Source: Flagellimonas amoyensis (lineage in GTDB: Bacteria > Bacteroidota > Bacteroidia > Flavobacteriales > Flavobacteriaceae). Taken from it: DNA of 64,000 nucleotides. The stretch spans positions 1 to 64,000 of the forward strand of contig NZ_QBUK01000003.1 in NCBI RefSeq assembly GCF_003058265.1. Direction: 5' to 3'. Positions 17,342 to 24,767 of this stretch are shown here, one piece after another (within the stretch, counting starts at the first letter, position 1; each line of letters starts with the position of its first letter). A program made the position numbers and the translations under genes. The notes below the pieces were generated by a model. The model was not told the DNA's origin. It did no database searches and was given only the letters and a program-made list of their open reading frames with translations.

Positions 17342-17378
17342 GGTTGTCCATTGATGCGGTATTTCAATATGCTTTGCC

Positions 17379-18674
17379 ATGGAAGGGAACTTAAACCTTA
17401 ATCGGGAAATAGGTGTTTTTGGACTTAGTGCCCATATCGTCAATATGGTTGTGGGTTCTGGAATTTTTGTATTGCCCGCCATTGTATTTACAGGCCTTGG
17501 ACCTTCCAGCATTTTTGCCTACTTGTTATGTGCGATCCTCGTGGCAATGGTTATGCTGTGCTTTGCTGAAGCTGGAAGTACCGTAACAGATTCTGGAGGG
17601 GCCTATCTTTATGTTAGGACTGCTTTTGGACCTTATTTTGGCTTTTTGACAGCAATACTTTTTGTAATGTCGACCGTTGCTGCGGATGCTGCTGTGGCCA
17701 ATGCCATCATCGATGTGCTAGGGGCTAAGTTTTCAGTGTTCAGGGAGCAGACCGTAAGATTGTCCTTGTTCTTTATACTTTTTGCGTTTTTTGGATGTAT
17801 CAACGTTAAGGGCATCAAACAAGGGATTGTTGTGGTTCAATTGGTGACCATGGCAAAACTTGTCCCATTGATACTGCTTATATCCCTCTCTTGGAGCAAG
17901 GTGGGGCTATCAAATCTAGAAATCACCTTACCGCCTTCCATTGGTGAAATAGCCGAAATGTCCCTTGTCCTGTTTTTTGCTTTTCAAGGAACGGAATCAG
18001 CACTGTCCATAAGTGGCGAAGTGAGGGACCCCCAAAGGACCATTCCCAAAAGTATATTCATAAGCACCCTTGTTATCTTCCTGCTCTATATCCTAGTCCA
18101 GACTGTTGCCCAAGGAGTGCTTGGAACAACTTTGGCATCCTATAGGGCAAACCCTTTGGGGGCGGTTGCGAGCCGGATGTTTGGGGATTTTGGTTTCATT
18201 GCAATGACTTTGGCGGCATTGGTTTCCATGTTAGGCTATTTGGGCAGCTCAATTTTGAGCATGCCGAGGGTACTTTTCCAGGCCGCAAAGGATAACGTAC
18301 TGCCCTTGGCATACCTGGCCATGATACATCCTCGGTTCCATACACCGTTTGTTTCCATTCTGTGTTATGTGACCTTGGCCTTTATATGTACATCCTTCGG
18401 AGGTTTTCAGCAGTTGGCCATAATCTCGAGTGCTTCCATTTTATTGATCTATCTGGGAGTTTCCTTGGCCGTGGTAAAATTTAGAATGCAGGATAGGGGG
18501 AATGGAAATAGTTTTAGAATTCCAGGGGGGTACTTGGTTCCGGTAATCTCCAGCTTGATTGTTTTTTATGTTTTAACCAATGTTGCTTGGAATGAACTGG
18601 AGTTCATAGTACTGGCCTTGGCCATCTTGACAACCCTATATTTTTTTAAAGGGTATTGGAACAAAGGATATTGA
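17379..18674 (+). CDS. APC-family amino acid/amine permease
   Basis: A 431-residue integral membrane protein with about twelve helices. The first helix carries the APC signature MVVGSGIFVLPA, and the sixth region FFAFQGTESALSISGEVRDPQRTIPKS holds the conserved Glu and the P-[KR] turn. It probably imports an amino acid or amine by cation symport or exchange. It follows the porin by 37 bp, suggesting a paired outer- and inner-membrane uptake route for whatever the operon degrades. Confidence 0.88.
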   Translation: MEGNLNLNREIGVFGLSAHIVNMVVGSGIFVLPAIVFTGLGPSSIFAYLLCAILVAMVMLCFAEAGSTVTDSGGAYLYVRTAFGPYFGFLTAILFVMSTVAADAAVANAIIDVLGAKFSVFREQTVRLSLFFILFAFFGCINVKGIKQGIVVVQLVTMAKLVPLILLISLSWSKVGLSNLEITLPPSIGEIAEMSLVLFFAFQGTESALSISGEVRDPQRTIPKSIFISTLVIFLLYILVQTVAQGVLGTTLASYRANPLGAVASRMFGDFGFIAMTLAALVSMLGYLGSSILSMPRVLFQAAKDNVLPLAYLAMIHPRFHTPFVSILCYVTLAFICTSFGGFQQLAIISSASILLIYLGVSLAVVKFRMQDRGNGNSFRIPGGYLVPVISSLIVFYVLTNVAWNELEFIVLALAILTTLYFFKGYWNKGY

Positions 18675-18751
18675 TTTGAATGTACACTTGCCTTGCAATT
18701 GGATAGGCAATACAAGCATACATATAAAAGTCCCCCATATGCTGAAAACAG

Positions 18752-19108
18752 CTATTTTCCAATAATTACTTTTCGGTGTTCCATGCCCCATTCCGTTAGC
18801 TGGTTGATAATGGTCCTTAACGTCAAACCATGATCGGTAAGCTGATATTCAACGGCTATTGGTTGTGTGTCCAATACGGTACGTGAAACCAATTGGTTGA
18901 TTTCCAATTCCTTTAATTCCTTGCTCAACATTCTGTTGGAAATCCCATTGATATCGTTCAGAATATCAGAAAAACGCCTCTTGTTATAATAACAAATGGA
19001 TGATAATATCGGAATTTTCCATTTGCCACTTAGCACGTCCATTGAGTCTTGTACGGCCCTCATTTCTGTATTGTATCCTTTGTTGAAATCTGTAGTCTGA
19101 CACTCCAT
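18752..19108 (-). CDS. HxlR-family transcriptional regulator
   Basis: A 118-residue winged-helix protein: an N-terminal dimer helix, ALSGKWKIPILSSI-type first helix (VLSGKWKIPILSSICYY), recognition helix in GISNRMLSKELKELEINQLV and the wing with PIAVEYQLTDHG. The only cysteines are Cys3 near the N-terminus and Cys39 in SSICYY; a Cys near the N-terminus is used for aldehyde or quinone sensing in HxlR relatives such as HypR, but here this is only a possibility. It is transcribed away from an SDR gene over a region with matching 13-bp inverted arms. Confidence 0.88.
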   Translation of the reverse strand: MECQTTDFNKGYNTEMRAVQDSMDVLSGKWKIPILSSICYYNKRRFSDILNDINGISNRMLSKELKELEINQLVSRTVLDTQPIAVEYQLTDHGLTLRTIINQLTEWGMEHRKVIIGK

Positions 19109-19111
19109 AAT

Positions 19112-19159
19112 GTTACTTTGTTACACCGATGTTACTGTTATTTTGGGTCACAAAGTTAC
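19112..19159. promoter_or_regulatory. Putative HxlR operator between divergent genes
   Basis: GTTACTTTGTTAC (19112-19124) and GTCACAAAGTTAC (19147-19159) are inverted copies matching at 11 of 13 positions, with a further GTTAC at 19131-19135. They lie directly in front of the HxlR start (19108) and overlap the -33 region of the SDR promoter, a layout for joint repression. Confidence 0.6.
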
Positions 19160-19179
19160 TAAAAATAACCATGTATCGT

Positions 19180-19187
19180 TATTTTTG
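19180..19187 (+). promoter_or_regulatory. -7 promoter box TATTTTTG for the SDR gene
   Basis: TATTTTTG fits TAnnTTTG and lies 26 bp upstream of the ATG at 19213, just downstream of the putative HxlR operator. Confidence 0.55.
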
Positions 19188-19212
19188 TACCCTTAATCAA
19201 GAAAGAATAAAG

Positions 19213-19956
19213 ATGGATTTTACAAAGAAAAATGTAGTCATAACGGGAGGTAGCTCCGGTATAGGATTTGCAACTGCAAAAGCATTCATCAATGCAGGGG
19301 CAAACGTTTGGATAACGGGGCGAAATGAGGAGAAGCTCCAAAGGGCAAAAGAAGCACTGAGCAGTCCAAATTTGCATGTCGTGGTTTCGGACACTTCCAA
19401 TCTGGAAGGAATTGCAGTATTGGAGAGCGTAGTTTTGGAAAGTGGAAGTAAAGTGGACGTTCTTTTCCTAAATGCAGGGATCGCTACCTATGCGCCAATC
19501 GAACATATCACGGAAGCGGATTTTGATGCCCAGTTCAACACCAATGTCAAAGGACCATTATTTACCTTGCAAAAATTATTGCCCCATTTGGCGGATGGTG
19601 CTGCTGTACTATTGACTTCATCCACGGTTGCATCGGCCTCGGGATTGAATTCAAGTGTGTATTCGGCAACAAAGGGAGCTTTGAATAAAATTGCACAAGT
19701 TGCGGCAAATGAATTGGCAGGGAGAAAGATCAGGGTGAATTTGATAAGCCCAGGACCCACTGAGACCGAAGGTCTTGACGGTGTTGTGACGCCTGAAATA
19801 AAAGATTATTTGGCTACCGTAACCGCTTTGCAGCGACTGGGAAGCCCAAACGAGATTGCAAATGCCGTTTTGTTCTTGGCTTCCGATAATGCAAGTTTTA
19901 TCACGGGAACGGAACTTTTGGTCGATGGCGGTGCCATCAACTACATCCTGAAATAA
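19213..19956 (+). CDS. Short-chain dehydrogenase/reductase (SDR)
   Basis: A classical SDR of 247 residues. Cofactor motif GGSSGIG lies at about residues 12-18, NAGIA at about 88, catalytic Ser in LLTSSTVAS, Tyr-x-x-x-Lys in YSATKGA, and the C-terminal TGTELLVDGG. Arg in the WITGRNEE segment after beta-2 suggests NADPH preference. The ATG at 19213 is chosen since upstream codons would run through the promoter. The divergent HxlR gene probably regulates it; the substrate is likely a reactive carbonyl or quinone, by analogy with other HxlR targets. Confidence 0.9.
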   Translation: MDFTKKNVVITGGSSGIGFATAKAFINAGANVWITGRNEEKLQRAKEALSSPNLHVVVSDTSNLEGIAVLESVVLESGSKVDVLFLNAGIATYAPIEHITEADFDAQFNTNVKGPLFTLQKLLPHLADGAAVLLTSSTVASASGLNSSVYSATKGALNKIAQVAANELAGRKIRVNLISPGPTETEGLDGVVTPEIKDYLATVTALQRLGSPNEIANAVLFLASDNASFITGTELLVDGGAINYILK

Positions 19957-19981
19957 TACTGCTGTTGCAATCCTATGGGAC

Positions 19982-20019
19982 AAAGGCCACAGCTAAAATT
20001 AGTTGTGGCCTTTTTTTTT
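19982..20019 (+). terminator. Rho-independent terminator after the SDR gene
   Basis: AAAGGCCACA (19982-19991) pairs with TGTGGCCTTT (20004-20013), followed by a run of T residues to 20019. Confidence 0.9.
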
Positions 20020-20109
20020 CGGATAGGTCCATTGACTGGGAAATCCCATTGCCATATGGGGTGAAAATAGGCAATAAGGTATAATAAGGCCCGGGGCGAA
20101 AAAATACTT

Positions 20110-20125
20110 TTTACCAAATGATAAG
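20110..20125. promoter_or_regulatory. Operator-like site in front of the second Crp gene
   Basis: TTTACCAAATGATAAG matches the perfect palindrome at 20723-20738 in 13 of 16 positions. It overlaps the expected -33 region of the promoter whose -7 box is at 20146-20153, so it may serve autoregulation. Confidence 0.55.
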
Positions 20126-20145
20126 ACGCTAAAATGGACAATGGT

Positions 20146-20153
20146 TAATTTTG
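20146..20153 (+). promoter_or_regulatory. -7 promoter box TAATTTTG for the Crp-type gene
   Basis: TAATTTTG fits TAnnTTTG but ends only 4 bp before the ATG at 20158, so the mRNA would be leaderless or nearly so. Confidence 0.5.
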
Positions 20154-20157
20154 TGTA

Positions 20158-20715
20158 ATGAAAGAATTTATCGCGTACATTCTCCAGTTTGGCCATCTGA
20201 ACGAACAGCAAATCAACCTGATTGAAAGCAAGGCCAAGGTAATGGCACTTCAAAAGGACGACTATTTTGTGGAAGCGGGCAAGATTTTGAAACAGGTCGG
20301 ATTTATTATTGACGGTATACTTCGAATTTCCTATTATAACAAGGAAGGTGAGGAAATCACCAAGATTTTTATGGAAGAAAAGCATTTGCTCCACAATTTG
20401 AAAAATGTGCCTTCCACCGAATACATACAGGCTGCAACAGATTGTAAACTACTCGTCATTTCCAATGCGGATTGGAAGGAGATCTCCGATACGATCATCG
20501 ATTGGGATCATATCATCCAAAAGATCACCAACAAGGCCCTGGCCCAAAAATTGGAACGGGTAAGCCCATTGGTCTCACAAGATGCCACCACACGTTACTT
20601 GGAATTTATGGATAAATATCCCACGCTTGTCAATCGTATCCCATTGTCCTATATCGCTTCCTATCTGGGAATCACCCAGCAATCCTTGAGCAGGATCAGA
20701 AAAAATATTCGATAG
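20158..20715 (+). CDS. Crp/Fnr-family transcriptional regulator
   Basis: A 185-residue protein with a cNMP-binding-type beta-roll (about 15-125) and a C-terminal helix-turn-helix (RIPLSYIASYLGITQQSLSRIRKNI). This is the Bacteroidota group in which the ligand pocket is degenerate and the true effector unknown. There is no Cys cluster. It is followed after 76 bp by an SDR gene, and the same palindromic motif occurs before both genes, so it probably controls itself and the SDR. Confidence 0.87.
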   Translation: MKEFIAYILQFGHLNEQQINLIESKAKVMALQKDDYFVEAGKILKQVGFIIDGILRISYYNKEGEEITKIFMEEKHLLHNLKNVPSTEYIQAATDCKLLVISNADWKEISDTIIDWDHIIQKITNKALAQKLERVSPLVSQDATTRYLEFMDKYPTLVNRIPLSYIASYLGITQQSLSRIRKNIR

Positions 20716-20722
20716 GACGGTT

Positions 20723-20738
20723 TTTACCATATGGTAAA
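20723..20738. promoter_or_regulatory. Perfect 16-bp palindrome TTTACCATATGGTAAA
   Basis: A fully symmetric site between the Crp-type gene and the SDR at 20792. A weaker copy stands in front of the Crp-type gene itself. Probable operator of that regulator. Confidence 0.7.
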
Positions 20739-20791
20739 CAGACCCATTTTTGACGTCGCCATTTTTGCAGCATCAATTTTAAACTACAAAA

Positions 20792-21610
20792 ATGTCTAAA
20801 TCAATTTTTATCACAGGAGCTTCTTCAGGCTTGGGAAAAGTGACCGCCAAATTGTTCGCTTCAAAAGGTTGGACCGTTATCGCCACAATGCGAAGACCTG
20901 AAAAGGAAACGGAGCTCACGAAAATTTCCAACGTCCATTTGTTCAAATTGGACATCAGCGATAAAAGGCAAATTATCGAGGTTGTGGAGGAGGCAGAGAA
21001 AATAGGTCCGATAGATGTGCTAATCAACAACGCTGCATTTGGACTGATGGGCCCCTTTGAAGGCACTACAGAGGAACAATTGGAACAACAGATCGAAACA
21101 AATTTCTTGGGGACAATCCTCGTAACAAAAGCTTTCCTTCCTTTCTTTAGAAAGCGAAAGAAGGGAACTGTCATAACGATAACATCTTCAACGGCCAATA
21201 TACCTTACCCATTTGTAGCCGTTTATGCTGCGACAAAATCGGCTTTGGAAACCTGGACCGAGGGAATGAGTTATGAATTGAATGGTTTTGGAATACGCAT
21301 GAAAACAATTGTCCCCGCTTATATGCAGACCAACTTTGGTGTTAACGCACAAATCGTTTCCCATCAAGATTATCAAGAAGTGTTTGATCGGTACATAACG
21401 GCGATGAAGGCAGATTCAAGTGCCAAGCGGGATACACCGGAAAGTATTGCCAATGTTGTCTATGAAGTAACAACGGACAACAAAAAACAATTGCACTATA
21501 CTGCAGGCGATCTTTCAACGGCGGAATATGGGTGGTTACAAAAGGAAGGTATCGAGAACGTAATTGAAACCATGAACAAGCGATTTTTGGGTATCAAACC
21601 AACGGAGTAA
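20792..21610 (+). CDS. Short-chain dehydrogenase/reductase (SDR)
   Basis: A 272-residue SDR with GASSGLG at about residues 8-14, NNAAFG at about 84, the catalytic Ser in TSSTANI, and Tyr-x-x-x-Lys in YAATKSA. The specificity segment MRRPEK following beta-2 suggests NADP(H). The length and the C-terminal extension with YTAGDLSTAEYGWL resemble the retinol/oxidoreductase-like SDR group common in Bacteroidota. It appears to form a two-gene unit with the Crp-type regulator just upstream. Confidence 0.9.
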   Translation: MSKSIFITGASSGLGKVTAKLFASKGWTVIATMRRPEKETELTKISNVHLFKLDISDKRQIIEVVEEAEKIGPIDVLINNAAFGLMGPFEGTTEEQLEQQIETNFLGTILVTKAFLPFFRKRKKGTVITITSSTANIPYPFVAVYAATKSALETWTEGMSYELNGFGIRMKTIVPAYMQTNFGVNAQIVSHQDYQEVFDRYITAMKADSSAKRDTPESIANVVYEVTTDNKKQLHYTAGDLSTAEYGWLQKEGIENVIETMNKRFLGIKPTE

Positions 21611-22147
21611 GGAAGGTGTATAGGAACCTTGTTCAAGGAAGTGTTGTCGCATGAAATGCTGTTTTGATGGGGCCGACTCCCTGAAAACTTGGCCGCTAAG
21701 AGTGAAATAACCGTCCGCATATAATTTTCCATTATTTGAGAATTATAGTTTTTCTGTTTTGTAAGACACGCTCTTTAAGCTGTTTGTTGATTCGTTTCTC
21801 CAAATTTTCATAAAATCTAGGTGGTCGATATCCTCAAATACGGAAACAGTATACCTATCCAAAATCGGACACTAATGGTTTACGAACCAAAAATAGCTTT
21901 GCGCTACATACAGACTTCCCCATTCGTATAGACCTTGGTCATGAGTTGAGGATAATCAGTATGGCCATTATGGAATTAAGGGCAAAATAATTCTAATATA
22001 TGAGAAAAGGATTAAAAATAGGAACGATTTTAAAATGATTATTTGTGTAAGGTTTTGTTAATCAGCAAACTAAAAGGATGGCATGAAATTAGTCTTTGGT
22101 AGGGAGCTTTCTGCGTCAAACTGAAAATTAACCAAAATCAAAGACAG
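21611..22147. other. 537-bp intergenic region, possible gene relic
   Basis: No intact gene is seen. On the minus strand, between about 21747 and 21870, an open stretch of about 39 codons with protein-like composition (for example TVSVFEDIDHLDFMKIW) ends in a stop, but begins right after another stop and has no start codon. It may be the tail of a lost gene. The region also has AT-rich stretches around 21980-22040 that could hold the YceI promoter; I see no clear -7 box. Confidence 0.3.
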
Positions 22148-22675
22148 ATGAGTAAAACAGGAACAACAAAGTGGAACATTGATGCCGCACACTCGGAAAT
22201 CAGTTTTAAAGTAAAACACATGATGATTTCTACGGTGACCGGACAATTTGAAGATTTCATGGCCTCGGTCGAGACCGATAATGAAGGTTTCATAGGGGCA
22301 GATTTCAACTTTACGGCCAAAACAGCATCCATCACTACCAAAAACGGTGATAGGGACAAACACTTAAGGTCAGATGATTTCTTCAATGCAGAACAATTTC
22401 CCGAATTGAGATTTACTTCCAAGTCATTTGATGGGAGCTCTTTGATAGGTGATTTGACCCTAAGGGATGTCACCAAGGAAATCAAATTGGATGTTGATTT
22501 CAATGGAGTGGTGGTTGATCCCTATGGACAGACCAAAGCAGGTTTTGAGATGTCCGGAAGTATCAATAGGAAGGATTTTAATCTGGCATGGAGCGCGATA
22601 ACAGAGACGGGAAGCATTGTGGTCAGTGACACGGTCAAGTTGGCCATATCCGTTCAATTCATCAAGGAGAATTAA
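22148..22675 (+). CDS. YceI-family protein
   Basis: A 175-residue lipocalin-like protein of the YceI family, which binds polyisoprenoid-type lipids such as ubiquinone-8 in its barrel. Typical features are the start WNIDAAHSEISFKVKHMM, the middle DKHLRSDDFFNAEQFPEL and the end FNLAWSAI. No signal peptide is present, so unlike E. coli YceI it should be cytoplasmic. It opens a run of stress and redox genes. Confidence 0.9.
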   Translation: MSKTGTTKWNIDAAHSEISFKVKHMMISTVTGQFEDFMASVETDNEGFIGADFNFTAKTASITTKNGDRDKHLRSDDFFNAEQFPELRFTSKSFDGSSLIGDLTLRDVTKEIKLDVDFNGVVVDPYGQTKAGFEMSGSINRKDFNLAWSAITETGSIVVSDTVKLAISVQFIKEN

Positions 22676-22775
22676 ATAATGGGGTTATGCAAGCTGGCAT
22701 CATGTTTTCCCAAATAGTGGTGGAACATATCCATGGGTGCCGGTTTCCAGAATACCATCTTAAGATCATATAACT

Positions 22776-23057
22776 GTGGAAATACAATTAAAGGAACTAG
22801 ATGCCAAAGGTTACGCCATGGCACGGGAGAATAAAGTGAGGGCGGGTATGATGACCTATTCCATTGCAGGCCCTGAATTGGTCATCATAGACCATACCGA
22901 TGTAGAACCAGCTTTTAATGGCAAAGGGGTCGGCAAGGATATGCTGTATAAGATTGTGGAGATGGCCAGGGAGAAAAATGTAAAGATCATCCCCTTGTGC
23001 CCGTTTGCCTCGGCCATGTTCAAAAAGCTTGAGGATATCAGGGATGTGCTAAAATAG
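22776..23057 (+). CDS. Small GNAT-like acetyltransferase (YidJ type)
   Basis: A short GNAT protein of 93 residues, with the acetyl-CoA loop region PAFNGKGVGKDMLYKIVEMA and the C-terminal KIIPLCPFASAMFKKLED that characterises the Acetyltransf_CG/YidJ group. The start is GTG; no ATG is available upstream of the conserved core. It is 2 bp from the Fe-S gene and the pair is common in Bacteroidota, which suggests joint function, though its substrate is unknown. A paralogue lies at 28582-28899. Confidence 0.8.
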   Translation: MEIQLKELDAKGYAMARENKVRAGMMTYSIAGPELVIIDHTDVEPAFNGKGVGKDMLYKIVEMAREKNVKIIPLCPFASAMFKKLEDIRDVLK

Positions 23058-23059
23058 AA

Positions 23060-23281
23060 ATGGAAGAAATGGAAGTGACCAAAGAATATCAAAGGGAAGA
23101 CTTGACCGTTATCTGGAAACCCAAGAAGTGCATTCATTCGGGGATTTGCGTCAAGACGCTTCCCATGGTCTACAATCCAAAGGAAAAACCTTGGATCAAG
23201 CCTGAAAATGCCTCCGCTGAGGCCCTGAAAAGTCAAATCAATAATTGTCCTTCTGGAGCTTTGAGCTATACGAAGGTCTAA
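23060..23281 (+). CDS. Small Fe-S cluster protein (Fer4_19 type)
   Basis: A single-cluster protein of 73 residues with KKCIHSGICVK near residue 26 and NNCPSGAL near residue 63, the pattern of the Fer4_19 family (YjdI-like). Three Cys are visible where the family uses three Cys plus another ligand. It could deliver electrons or sense redox state. It is tightly coupled to the GNAT gene upstream (2 bp) and the antiporter downstream (10 bp), placing it in the redox operon. Confidence 0.8.
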   Translation: MEEMEVTKEYQREDLTVIWKPKKCIHSGICVKTLPMVYNPKEKPWIKPENASAEALKSQINNCPSGALSYTKV

Positions 23282-23291
23282 ATTTCCTCTC

Positions 23292-24473
23292 ATGGAACAC
23301 CATATTCTGCTGAACATTTGTGCCATTTTTGGTGTCGCTACCGCGGTAATCATCATTTGCAGGTATCTTAAGATCAGATTTATCATCGGGTACTTGATCA
23401 CGGGAGTGCTGCTCAGTCCCAATACCTCGGGTTATTTCGCTGATATGGAAGAAGTCGATGTCTATGCCGAAATCGGGGTAATACTTCTATTGTTTACCAT
23501 TGGCCTTGAGTTCTCATTCGACCAACTTAAAAAAATAAAAAAATACGTACTGGGAGGTGGGAGCTTACAGGTATTGTTTACCATAGCTATTACTGCGGGA
23601 CTGATATGGTTGACCAGGAGGCCGAGTTGGGAGGAAAGTGTCTTTTGGGGATTTTTATGTGCATTGAGCAGTACGGCCGTTGTGATCAAAACATTACAGG
23701 ATTCCAATAAAATTGTAACATCCCATGGCAAATTCATTTTGGCGGTATTGTTGTTCCAAGACATTATGATCGTTCCACTGATGTTGTTGGTCCCGATCAT
23801 TGCGGGTGTGGGCGGGAATTCATTGGCCGCCTTTGGATGGTTGTTGGGCAAATTGGTATTGATGGGCTGTCTTGCCTATGGATTGGCCAAGTTTGTAATT
23901 CCCTATTTCTTGAAAAACGTTATGAAGATCCAGAGCCAGGAGGTGTTCTTGATCGCGCTGATCTTTATCGTTACAGGTATTGCCCTACTTACCGAGCAAC
24001 TGGGTCTTTCCTTGGCCCTAGGTGCCTTTATAGCGGGCCTGATCATTGCTGAAACCGATTATGACCATATGGCCATAACCTGCTTTCTGCCCTTTCGATA
24101 TGTGTTCATGAGCTTCTTTTTTATCTCCATGGGCATGTTGCTCGACTATAGGATATTCCTGACCGATTTTGGATGGATCCTATTTTGGACCTTGTTTGCC
24201 TTTGGGGTAAAGACCATAGCCGGCATCTTGTCGGTAAAGGTTCTGGGGCTCGAATGGAAAACCGCCCTTGCCGTGGGCTTCTCCATTGCACAGATCGGGG
24301 AGTTTTCCTTCGTTCTTGCACAGAGCGGGCTTCAATATGAATTGATCAGTGCGAACAACTACCAGATATTCCTGGCAGTGTCCATTATTCTGATGTCCGT
24401 GACCCCTTTTATAGTGAGCAATGCGGAAAGGATCCACCCCACACTCAACAAATTTGCCAAAAGGTATGGATAG
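23292..24473 (+). CDS. CPA2-family cation:proton antiporter, membrane domain only (KefB-like)
   Basis: A 393-residue protein with about twelve membrane helices and CPA2 signatures: FIIGYLITGVLLSP in helix 2, LLLFTIGLEF, a VVLFQDIMIVPLML-like segment (ILAVLLFQDIMIVPLM) with the transport Asp, and LGAFIAGLIIAETDY. Full KefB/KefC proteins carry a further 200-residue KTN/RCK domain that is gated by glutathione adducts; this domain is absent. The stop overlaps the glutaredoxin gene by 8 bp, so a separate redox protein may do the gating. It probably exchanges K+ or Na+ for H+. Confidence 0.88.
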   Translation: MEHHILLNICAIFGVATAVIIICRYLKIRFIIGYLITGVLLSPNTSGYFADMEEVDVYAEIGVILLLFTIGLEFSFDQLKKIKKYVLGGGSLQVLFTIAITAGLIWLTRRPSWEESVFWGFLCALSSTAVVIKTLQDSNKIVTSHGKFILAVLLFQDIMIVPLMLLVPIIAGVGGNSLAAFGWLLGKLVLMGCLAYGLAKFVIPYFLKNVMKIQSQEVFLIALIFIVTGIALLTEQLGLSLALGAFIAGLIIAETDYDHMAITCFLPFRYVFMSFFFISMGMLLDYRIFLTDFGWILFWTLFAFGVKTIAGILSVKVLGLEWKTALAVGFSIAQIGEFSFVLAQSGLQYELISANNYQIFLAVSIILMSVTPFIVSNAERIHPTLNKFAKRYG

Positions 24474-24723
24474 TCCAAAAGTACAGTTATATGGGACCGA
24501 CTGGTGCCCAAAATCTGCTGCACTGCGCAATTTCATGCAGAGTAGATGGATCGAATTTGATGATTTCAATGTGGAGACCGATCTAAACGCGGATGCAAGG
24601 ATACGTGCGCTATATGATGGGGAACTGAAGTTCCCCACGGTAATGGTGGGGACCGATTTTATAAAAAACCCGAAAGTGCCCGAACTCATAGATTTTTTAA
24701 AGAAGCACAACATCGACCATTGA
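24466..24723 (+). CDS. Glutaredoxin-like protein, monothiol
   Basis: A thioredoxin-fold protein of 85 residues. The active-site loop is TDWCPKSAAL, giving one Cys (CPKS) and therefore a monothiol site; the cis-Pro is in KFPTVMVG. The start at ATG 24466 overlaps the antiporter stop and gives the normal length for the family. Because this phylum lacks classical glutathione synthesis in many members, the thiol partner is uncertain (bacillithiol, ergothioneine or protein thiols). Its overlap with the antiporter suggests they work together. Confidence 0.85.
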   Translation: MDSPKVQLYGTDWCPKSAALRNFMQSRWIEFDDFNVETDLNADARIRALYDGELKFPTVMVGTDFIKNPKVPELIDFLKKHNIDH

Positions 24724-24767
24724 TGGTCAAATGAAAATAGGAGTGCTATAAAACAAAACTTACTATA

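Noticed and set aside
23060..23281. Classical 2x[4Fe-4S] ferredoxin
   Set aside because: Only three Cys, no CxxCxxCxxxC repeat; fits the single-cluster Fer4_19 family.
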